Below, one piece after another: positions 50,201 through 62,200 of a stretch of DNA of 64,000 nucleotides. This DNA is from Omphiscola glabra (Eukaryota; Mollusca; Gastropoda; Lymnaeidae). Location: contig OZ024797.1 of NCBI GenBank assembly GCA_964017045.1, positions 16,450,863-16,514,862 of the forward strand. Reading direction: 5' to 3'. Position 1 is the stretch's first letter, and each line of letters begins with the position of its first letter. The notes below the pieces were generated by a model. That model had not been told where the DNA came from, ran no database searches, and saw only the letters and a program-made list of their open reading frames with translations. A program made the translations under genes and the position numbers.

Positions 50201-53200
50201 ACCGGGTTAATTATATTTTTTACAAATTAGTTTATAAAGCCATGTGCAAAATTCCATAAAAAATGCATATGTTGAATTTTTATCTGACACTGCCAAAGAA
50301 ATATGGAAAGGAACATTGTCTTTGATTATACATCCAGGCTCCTCTCCTCAGGGAACAAATGCTCAAAGTACTGTTAAGGATTACCTCTGGTGTCCTAAAG
50401 CGTAATCCACCAGCAGAGAGGTCCCAGACTTTGGGAGGAAGATTAGCACAACCAATTTTTCAGGTAAATTATACAAGAGTGCTCGGCTGTTGCCCAGATT
50501 TTTTAATATTCATAACATAATTTTTAAGATAGCTGAAATTTAAAATATTTTGGGTACCAAATAATCAAGTGATGAGAGTTTGGAAATAAGATGGTGCAAA
50601 GTTTAAATTGATTGCTGAGAAAATATTGAGAATCATTTTCTCAGTCTCCTTGTGCACCAACATTAAATGGACTTTGCCACGGTTCTGTCTAGAGACAAGC
50701 TCAGTATCGGCCGAGGGGTTCCACATAAATTCATTGTTAGTTTTTTTTTCATTTCCTTCAGGGAGCTTGCCGTCAAATAATAAATTGTAAAACCTAATGG
50801 TTCAATCTTGAATGATGTTTTTGTGTTTTCAGACTTTGATAGTGACATGGACTAAAGCTAATCTGAATGTTTTAGTCACTGCAGCATTATGGGATGACTT
50901 TCTGGCAGTACTGTCTGCTCTCACATCCTGGAGTGAATTAATCATGGAGTGGTCGGTCAGTTGAAGTTTTAGATTCATAACTTTTTATGTATGAAATGTA
51001 AAAGCCTTCTTCAGTTAACACCTTGAATTATTTTACATATTTCATAAACACTCATTAATCTTGTAATTGTTTGCTTAAAAACAAGCTATTATTTTTCCAC
51101 TTACTACTTGCGCAATGTGATTTTGTTTGTTTGTGATTGTGAAAATCCTTCGAGTCATTTTTTCCAGCCTATTTCCAACATCCTGAAAGTTGAACTTCGG
51201 TAAACAATTACTTTTCACTAGGCGAACATTTAAATAAAATACTTTTTTAAAACATGGAATAGGGTTTATTATTTCTCTTGAGGCGGAGCCTCTTTGGACT
51301 GTCTGTGCCCCTTTTACAAGCCCTGTACTTACTTTTCAAATTTAAAAAAAAAAATAGAATAATTACTTTACAAATAATTATGTAAACTCTTATGCAAATA
51401 AGATATCCTAATTTGCATAATTTATGCATGCAATTTATTTTTACACTTGGAATAAAATTGTCTTACTTGCAGAATTTTGTTAAATTTTATGATTGATGAA
51501 ACCTAAATAATTCCTAACAAACATTTCAATGAGATGTGAAAAACTGCATATAATATTTCCCCCAGGGCTGCTTATGTCTTTTGACATATTTCAAGTCACA
51601 TTTTTTTTTAGCATTTATAAGGGTCACTAGGTACCCAAAAAATGCTGTCAAATGACAGAAAACCTCTAAATATTAATGGAAGCTGTGATTAAAATGGCGA
51701 GATGAGCAATTATTTCGACAAGCATTCAGAAGACCAGCCAGTCAATCTCCAGGCTTTTATTATTGGGCCGATAGATCGGCCTTTTGTCTTTTTTGCCTTA
51801 ACACTCTGATCTTAAGAGAGTTTAATCTTTTTAGGTAAATACTGATAGGAATTAGCTGACATAGCTTTCTTTCCTGTGGTCAGATTAAAAAATACAAGTG
51901 AAACTCACAGACTAAAAGATAGTTTTTCATACACAATTTCTATTTTATTCAGCATATATTGTATTTTTCTGTTCTACAAAGGCTATTAGAATCACATGAG
52001 TTAAGCCCCATTGTTATTTACCAATTTGATATATCAAACAGTGAAGGAGTAAACAGTCCTTTTTATTTAAAAGAAAGGAATCCCCCCCCCCCCCCCCCCC
52101 CCCCCCCCAACTTTTACAAAAAGTATATCTTTGAAATTATTTACTATGAAATATTGACACAGGAACTTATGATATTCGGAGATAAGTTACTTTTTGTCTC
52201 TCGAGAAATTAGTAGGAATGTACTTCTTTATTTTTATCAGATCAGACTTTTTTTCATTTTGGAACCGTGAAAGATATTTGCTTGTTGAATAATTCTTTTT
52301 ATGTTGTTGTACAGAAAACCATGGAAACTCTTACCCGTGTGCTGGCACGTCAAGTGTATGGACTGGATTTAAATGATCTGCCCCTGGAGAGGCTCAGTGA
52401 ACAGAAAGAAAAAAGAAGAAGAGGAAAAGGTAAAAATTAGTAAGCGTTTTGTCCATAACACCAGATGAGGGATCAGTGACTTATTAAAGGGAAGTAGCAC
52501 AAGTAAACAAAAAAATTGCCTACTTTGAAAATGATTAAAAAATACTTCTGCTTTTGAAAATCAAAATTTAAGAAAATTTTCTTTAACACATAAATCTTTG
52601 ATGTGACTCAACTTTTTATTTGACTGTTGGCAATGTTACCTGATTTTTCCTTGCAGAATCCACTAAAGGTAAGCCCACAACATCCAGAAACTTAGGAGCT
52701 GGGAAACTAGAAAAAACATTTTCAAGGGGCTGGAGTGGCAGTGACAGCCAGCCTGTCAACCCTCTCCGCAGCTCTACAAACAGTGCCCCAATGCCTGAGA
52801 CCACTGGTTCGTTTGAGAGAGGGACCAAATATAAAAGTGATGGTAAGTAATGTATCCTGTCAATAGAAGGACTGCTGTGAAGTAATGACAACAATCTAGG
52901 ATTTTCAACAAAAGAAGCTCATTTTATTTTACAAGACCTATCAGCTTATACTCTGATATTTACTTCTTTTTTTTCCACCACAGAAAAGATTTTCATATAT
53001 GACTTTCCTTACAGTTTATTTCTTTCAACACATCCTCTTAATTATTGTTACATAGGAAGCCATAATGAGAACTTCTTGTTCAAATTTCTTGATGTCCTGT
53101 AAATAAACCTCACAAAAATAATTGCTAGAACAAGTCGTTTCAAATTTGCATTTGAAAAATTAGAGTGAGAGTAAAAAAAACAATGTTCTACTGACACAGG

Positions 53201-56200
53201 TGCTGGTGGAAAAATTCGTCCAGATTTATCCAAACAAAAATCTTTGAGTGGGGAGCCATCACCGGCCCACTCCAGGTGCCCTTCATCTTCTTCTGAATGT
53301 TTGGTCAGATCCAGCAGTGAGGGTAACATTGTGGCTGACCCACATGAATTATTAGAGAAACTTCGTGGTAAGTCATGCATAATGATTCATGACCAAACTT
53401 TATTTCAGTCAGAAACCCTTTTAAATATATATCTATATTATTTTGCCATTGGTTAACTGAGGCCGAGATATAAAAATCTGCTATTTGTTAAAGTAGAAAT
53501 TCTCTGAAATCAAATACTTAGCAGTTATAAAGTTTGCATTTTAGTATTGTGAAATTTCCTCTACATGTGTGAGTGTATTAACAGACACACAGTGATGACT
53601 TCACTTGATGCATGTGTAAGTCCCAGAATGGGTTTGTTTTTGACACAGTGAGGGAAATGAGTGCAGTTTTCTAACCCCATTTTGCATTTACAATTATTTT
53701 CTTTTTGTGCCGACTTAAGTGCAAAACATGAATGCTTACAGAAATGATTGTTGATTTGTATCTCAGCAATGATTGTTGAAGTCTCAACCAGGAGAGGTAA
53801 AAGAAGAATAAAATTGTGTTTGGGTTCTGACCCTGCTTCAAAGAAGCTTGATTTAAATACTCACACTGTCAAATGCTTTAGTTAGACACCTCCGTTTGAT
53901 AACATGAGTTTAGACAGATGCCTCTCAATGATCTGACTTGAATGCAGTGTGACAACTTAGAATAACTTTCTTCATTACTTAATCAGATTCATGAAAATGT
54001 GAACAAAAAAGAATTAATCCATATTAATTAATGGGGGAAAAAAAATGTAAGGAAATTTCTTCTTTCTTATAATTAATAAAATTACTTTCCATTAAAAAGA
54101 CCCTTGATTTTCAGTGGGTCATAGCAGTAAATACATTTGTTGGATAGAACAGAATATAGTCTAGTATTATGTCATTTCTAGTATTATGTCATTTCTTTAT
54201 TCCATTACCAAGGCCAGGAATTTATTGTGATCCTATTGAGCACTTGGTGTTTGTGTTTGAGCATGAAGAGTTTTGAGTTAGTTTCTTGTAGGCTGGCATC
54301 TTGTCATTGTCTCAACTTGGCCCGCATGCATTGTTTGCAGCTTGTCCTAGCAGTGCAGAGAGAGCGGGGCAGCTCAACAACTCTTTTCCCTGCAGTCCCC
54401 CCACAGCAGCTTGTCCCAACACAGCATTTCATGGTAAGGTCACTTAGACCAGTGGTCTGCAACCTTTTTAGGGCTGTGATGTCTGTCAAGATTTCATTTT
54501 ATTATGTCACCATGTAATAACTATGCTTTTTGGGGTCGCAACAGCAATATTCAGGCTGCTCACGGGGCTGACAGACCACACATCTGACTCATAGACCTAC
54601 TATAGGACACTTGGATGAAATAGATTGTATAGACTTGTGTAAAGCAGACCTGTTTACCCTCAAACTCTTAAAATCGTACAATATCATCACAAAATCATTC
54701 AATACATTATTTTAATAGTAAAAATAAACATACAGTATATATAATGTACACACCTCAAAATTGTATATTGTACGCCAAAATCGTAAGAGTAAACAGGTCT
54801 GGTAAAGACATACACTGTCCCTGCAAAAACAGGTTTCATAAGAGGAGCTAAAGAAATAGATTATACATGATTCCTAAGAGCTCATACAGTTTGAGCATGA
54901 TGAGAAGCATGAAGTGTCGGGCTGCATGTTTGTTACTTGTCTCCTATGCAGCTAGAGAAAATATGCTTTGAATCTATTATAAGTCAAAAGTTTGTCAAAA
55001 GTTATAGAATGTTGTTTTTTTCTGGCACAAAATCATGAATTTTTTAAAATGTTTTTTTTAATCCCATGAAATCATTTACATGGCATTTTTATTTTATTTT
55101 CACAAATTTGCCTCTATAAATCTATAATTGACAATATGAGATGGAATATTAGATTCAAATGGCACATCCCTATTGGATGAAATGAGACAGAATATTAGTT
55201 TGAAAAGGCCAGGCTATAAGTTAAATAAGTGAAACATTAGATTAGTTCTAAAACGGTGATGACAAACTGGGATGTTTGGGGGGCTGATCCGCTATGTTAT
55301 TTATAAAATAGAGGACATGCAAATGAAATAAAGGAAAAGTTATGTGTCATTACATGCTGGGAGATATAACAGACCTTCATGGAGTTAAAATTCATAAACA
55401 AATGTATCAGAAAACTTTTGACTTTTATCAATTTTTATTTTAGAGTGTAATCATGTCAATCAATTCATCCCCAAATTTATTTCTTGCACACTAACAATAT
55501 CAGTCTCAACTCAAGCTTAAGTATTTCATGTATTGTGTATATTGGGACCATATGAAAATCTCTATACAGGTGCAGCAATGGCAGCAGAAGATGTGGAGGT
55601 GAGCCACATTACTACCACCTGCACGGCAGAGTTAAGCAGCATGGTGGGACCCCATTCTATACTTGGGGAGGTCAGCTATGAGGACATGGACAAGTTGGAT
55701 GAACACACTGATAGATGTAAGGAAAGCCAATATAGTACTTCATTCTGTAGCTGGAGGTTCTAATATTATTCAGTCCTATTCCCATTCTGGTGAAATAATA
55801 TGTTGCTATAGTTTATCACTATTATATATTTAAGAACCTTTTATTCAAATCTAAAATTTAAGACAAATTGCTAGATATTATGTACCTACAATGGAAATTT
55901 GTTGTTTTTGGCAGCCATTGTTGTTTGTCAATAAATTGGTAAATTTGAGACATTGCTTATTATGCCTACAAGCGCTAAATGACTGTCTTTATTGTAAATT
56001 GTGGAGGTTTGAAATTGAGATCCGATAAATTCTTGTTAATATTTCAGGTTCTCGCTCACCATCTCCGTCCTCAATAAGATCAAAATCAGGCAGCCGCAGC
56101 CCTTCACCCTCAGCAATGTTAATGTCTGCAGATAATAAAGACAGCCCGACACCAGACAGGGATTCATTACACATAGATATAACAGGACCTGATGATACAA

Positions 56201-59200
56201 ATGTTAATAGAGGTTACCACAGTCATATTTTATCATTTTCATTACATCAGTATATTTACAGATTTAATTTAATTAAGAATAGTCCTGGTCCTTTTTTATG
56301 TAATAAATAATTTAAATGAGGCTCCTTTAAGATTATCATTACAGCATATTAAATTTTGATAGTTATCTGATTTGTAATAAAATGTAATATAAAACATATT
56401 TGTCTATATAACCTCAAAGAAAAGAAATACTACAAGGATATATATTAAAAATATAAGCATTGAGCTGTGGCTCAAGTGTAAATTTAGTGTAGTGTTTTTA
56501 TTCATTAGTTTTAAAGTTTTTAAAAAAGCAATAGCTAATCTAACTTAAAACTATATTGAAATGAATGCCCATGAAACATCCCCAGGCCTAGATGTATCTG
56601 TGGATTCATTAGATGAACTGAAGAGCATTATGGCTGGAGGCAAGGTGCCAGGCTGGACGCCAGATGTGGCTGTTGTTTTATGGCAGAGGATGTTGGGATG
56701 TCTTGGAGATGTCAATAAAATAGAAGATCCTGACATCCATGCAACTGTCTTTGATGCCCTTGGTGACCTCCTGGATACACTCTGTCGGGTAAAATATCTG
56801 CATTTCCTTCCACAGACTGTTTTGTTTGTCAACTGTGTTGGTTATATTCAACAGTTTTGTTTTCATATGTTTTAGCTTGTTAATAATGCACTTTTTAGAA
56901 ATATCGGAAGTCATGTGCGGAGATGGTAGATAATTAATTGAAACACTCAAGTCATATTTTCATTATGCTATCTCCATGTATTCTTTTTGGTACAGATGAG
57001 TGACAATCTTGGTGTTACACAGGACAACATGTCATCTCCTCCACCACCAGAGCTTATCCCACCACTGCATTTCTTTTCATCGTGGCTGTTTGAGGTATTT
57101 CCCATTGTGTACGATAGACTTTTATGTTTCATTGATGACTGCTTACCTTTGATGTGATCACCTGTCATGCCCAGTAAGAAGCATCTGATGAACTGATCCC
57201 ACCAACATCAATCTCATTTCAGTGTTTGAGTCTGAACAACCGTTACAAGCGGGGCAAGCTGATGGCCTACCAGCTCATCTGCCAGTCCATGTTGGGGAGG
57301 CACCAAGTCATGCCATCACAGCAACTCTTAGCTCAGTTCTATTTGGTACTACATACAGGGCTGGTCTCAGCTGATCAGGTGATTTGTGTGTTATGTTTGT
57401 TGACCTGGGAAATGCTTAGTGGGGGTGGGTGGTAGAGAAAAGAACAGTCAAAATAGTAGCAGTTTAAAATTTGAAACAAAACATAACCTCCACTTGCCTA
57501 AATTGAAGTGACTGCTGCACAATTTTCATATGTTTTTATTTGAGTAAGGATTATAAAGCAAAATAATTTATTTTTCAGAACCTAAGGCTTAATGCAAATA
57601 AGACTTACAAATTTTCTAAATTAATGAAGAGGAGTCGAAAGTTACTAAATTTGAGCTTCTGATTTTGTCCGCAAAATATGTAGAATAAACATGTAACTAG
57701 TGATGTTTGATCCTAACGTTAGATTTGTCATCATTTTATTAGATTGTATAATGACGAAATTAGCAATTTTCAGCTAATCAAGTCAATATTTATTTTCCAC
57801 TAGGACATAGTCCATGTGCTGGTCAGAGACTGTGGACCGAAATTTTTCTCTATGCCTTTACCTGGTTGTCTTTTGCTCACTTTGGACTTTATTAAAGCTG
57901 CCGGCAGCATCATTTCAACTACAGACTATAAAGAGGTACTTGAATGGGTTAATGAGACATTTGTTGTCAGTTTATGGCTTCTCTGTCAAGTACATGCTAT
58001 AAGACGAGATTCTTTTATTGATCCAAATAAATGGAAATGTCTTTTTATTACATTATACATACATTTTAAGACATCTAAAGTATTTCTCTAGATTAGAAAT
58101 CAGTCATCAATAAACTCCCTTGGTGACATACTTAATTAGTGATCATTTAGATGTGGTAACCACTGGGGGAACATGCTGGTAAAGTAATAGAGACTGGGGA
58201 AAAAAATTAATTTTAAGAGAAAGAATTCGCCATGATCGAGATTAGCTTAGGTATCTGATGTAGAGGGTGGGATGTATTATCAAAAAAAATTTTTTTAGTT
58301 CTACAACAGCATTTTTCTTCAAATAGTTCTTCAAGTGAAGGATGTTTAGTTTGTATGATATTATCAGTTTTCTTGAACAGTCTGTTCAGTCTGTGTTTAA
58401 TGTCAGACGATGAATTCCCACTCGAGCAGGTAATACTGAAATTCATTAGGCTTCCCCATTGTTGGTAGGGCAGGTTTCATTGTTCTGAGTATAGTCTAAT
58501 TGCCACTTTTATTTTAATTTTGCATTTTTTTTTTTGGACACTCTTCAAGGTCTTCTAAAACAACTTTCCTACCTCTTGCAGAGCTTAATTTGTATGCACA
58601 ATTTGTCTTGAGAGACATTTGAAATTATTAGAATTTGAAGGATAATTTACTGAGCTGTAAGTTAGAAATTACAAACAATTTTATTAAGAGGAATTAAAAT
58701 CAATAAGGCCGGAATATTTTGCTTTTGTTAAGTTGTGGTAATACCTATGTTTTACAGCCCCCCAGAGCTGAGGCGGTGACCGTCCTTGGTTCCTTGTTAT
58801 GCTATCCTCATCATTTACAAGAGATCCCAGTGCTTGAGCCGGAGACCATGAGAACCATCAACATATCATCAGCAGATCTAAAAGATTTAGTTCTTGACCT
58901 TTTGCTTAAGGCAGGCAAGCGTGAGCCAGCAGGTCTGGCAAGGTACGACGGCATGGATTACAGTCTAGAAAATTTACTATTGAACTATTCCCATATAAAA
59001 ACTCTTCTGTTTTCAGTGGGTTATCAGCACATGCAATAACCCTCCTACTCTCCTCACTTGTCTCACTCTCACATTTATTTTATAAAATTTATTACCTTAA
59101 ATTAATTTTTTTTTAGTAAAAATATAGTATGTTTTTTTGTTTTTTGCATTAATCATTTTCTACATAAATATTTTTGGGTAATGGAACAAATCATTTGAGT

Positions 59201-62200
59201 GTCCATTATTTATTATTGCGAAATTACTTTATTAGCTTAATTTATGCACCGATTTTAATCTTGTTTTTTTTTTTTTTTTTCAATTCACAGGTGTGTGGCT
59301 GTGAGCAGTGTTGCAATATTTCTCTATGGGGAGCTGACCCACGGAACTATGCACTCTAAAATGAAGGAAGCTATCAATGTTTTGCTGGGTGCCCTAATGG
59401 TGAGCAGCTAACTCGTCACTAAGGCATCACAAACATCAAGGGGAAATATTACTTCTTACTACAGACATTACTTCACACAAATTACTACAAGATATACTAC
59501 AAACATTACTTCACACATTGCTATTCATTACTGCACATGTAATTGACAAACTTGACATAATAAAACATAGTGTGATCTTTTCAAATCATGCCACATGTAC
59601 AACAGCTCACTTTGCATACTAAAATTTAGTTCTGGTTGTATATTTTACAAGCTGCTTGTTTGTTTAATATACATTTAATTTCATTCCGTAAACTTTCTTA
59701 AGCTTAATGAGTAAGCTGTTTCCTTATGGGAATGTATTGTGTGTTCTTGTTAGTCTGTGAACAAGAAGGTGGCTAAAGTGGCATCTGATATGTTACTTCT
59801 GCTGTGTGAACACGTGGACCAGTTGTTGGACTACCACCCTCAGATGCCTAAAAAAATTACAGAGGTGAAATCACTTTTAATGGATTAACAGTGTTAAAGC
59901 TAGTTTGTATATCCCATCTTAAAGATAGTTTGTATATCCCATCTTAAAGATAGTTTGTATATCCCATCTTAAAGATAGTTTGTATATCCCAACTTAAAGA
60001 TAGTTTGTGTCTCTTGATATTTTTCATGTAGTTTTTGTCATTTGATGAAATTTGTATTTCTAAGCTGAAATATCTCTTCTTTAATTCAATAAATGAAAAG
60101 GACATTACTTTTAAAAAATTGAGAATACATTTTTTCTCTGTTTCAGGCTATAGCATCCACCATCTCCACTCTAATTCCATCTCATGGTGCTAACATCAAT
60201 TCAGATGAGGACAAAAGGGTAAATGGCAGAGAGTTTTTCTCTAACTGTTTTTTTTTTTTTTTTGGGTTGGGGGGGGGTCATGACTGTTGATACCAAAATG
60301 GTTGGATCAATGTTTCACTCTAATAACTGTTTTGGTGTTAAGACTGGTATTACTCTTATTGTTCAAGTGTCGATGACAAAATTGTTGGATTGAATTTTTT
60401 CCCTAAATAATTTTAGTTTTAAACATGACATCTTTTGTTTTCAGTTGATTGTGTGGATGATGTTTTGTATGGTGGAGTGGTGCCTGAAGATGCCAATGGC
60501 TCTACTCATGGAAACAACAGACACTGACAAGTCTTGTGTTTATAAAGTGTTTAGGGTGAGCTCAAATAAAGTAGCTGTGTGCACCAAGACCTTATCAATA
60601 GATTAGTTTTAGTTACAGTATGAGGGGAAAACTAGAAACATTTAAGATTAATAGAAGTAATGGGCCATTACATATCCAATACATAAGTGGAAGTAATAGG
60701 CCATTACATATCCAATACATAAATAGAAGTAATAGGCCATTACATATCCAATACATAAGGGGCTTGGAATGTGGTGCCGCAACATCACATATAATTCAAA
60801 TGGGGGGGGGGGAGAAGAGACCTATGTCATTATGGTATGCTAGAGCCTGCATTTTATTTGCGGTGCAAATTTATTGTAATGTTTAATGCTGGCGACTTAT
60901 TGTTTCTTGTGCTTTCATTTTGAACAATAATCTTTTACTATTCCATTTTTTGGTCAGGTCCTACACTCGGCAGTCACTGGTCACAGCTCATCTTCTCTAA
61001 CAAGGGTCAGCAAATCTTTGTCTGACTTTCTGCAAGACACAGACTTCAATAACATATGGGACATCCAGGCTGGTGGCCAGAGCTGGCCCTCACAGAGGCC
61101 ATTCAGTGCTGACACCACACTGGTTGAGCCTCTGGTGGAGCAAGGGAGACAACCTTCAGCACAGCAGTCGGAACTAGGGCGTAAACCTGAGACAGACATT
61201 GTTAAATTGGCAGCTAGAGCAGTAAGTAGTGTTCATATTACTGTTGCAGACCAGACCTGTTTACTTTTACCATTTTGGCGTACAATGTACGATTTTTAGA
61301 TGTTTTTTACAATTTTACACAGAGACCCGCTGAAACTATGATTTTCAGAGACCGGGTGAAATCTTTATTATTTTTTTTTCCGATTAAAAAAAGAAGATAA
61401 ATTTTGGTTTTGGAAGTTTTAGCCCTTTGTAAAAAAAGATCTGGCAGTGAATGGACCGAGAAAAACGCTTGGTTGGACCATCCTTCTATATAATATGTAC
61501 GCACTGATGGGGAGGTGGGGGTTGTCAAGGAAATTTGTGGCATACGAGACACATGGGTAGGGGTATTGGTAGGTGTGTCAAAGGTTATAAAAATATCACT
61601 GCAACATATCGTTTTGATCGTGATGGTCATATTGTTTTGTCACAGTGAACTAGCTATCTGCGTCAACAGTAATATTTAGACTAGTCGCCCTAACGACAAC
61701 TTTACTCACCATCCCCTTTGACGGCTACCAAACATGTGACGTAGTTTTGTTTCATAATTATTTTGTTCGTCTGAACCGCGGCGATTGTGAAAAAAGAGAG
61801 AAAACTAGAGGTGGTTTTTAAATAAAATACATTATCCAACTGTTCTGCACTGGAACGTTGGATTTGGACATATTTTATAAGATCTAGTCGGCGGCATTTA
61901 CAAATAATTTTAGAACTCGCAAAGCAGCTCTGTCCCCTCAACGATTTTTAATACAACAGTTTGGATTTGGAATCACAATCCCCCCCCCCCCCCCCCCCCC
62001 CCCCAATTAATGAGGGTGGGGGAAGGTTGGTTCCGCCGAGCGAAATAATGACGTCACCGCACGGAAAGACGTGTTGGTGGACTACAGTGTGTTGTGTGAC
62101 TGTGTCATGTTAAATATTACCACTATAGCGATCTCGTTATGAAACACAAAGCAACAGTATACGATAGCTGCCAAACAGTGTGGTGATATTTTTATATCCT

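Noticed and set aside
50337..50338. Upstream AG as exon 15 acceptor
   Set aside because: It gives the wrong phase after exon 14; the second AG yields the conserved TWEQML.
58213..58446. 77-codon minus-strand frame in intron 26
   Set aside because: No homology, no start context and AT-rich composition.
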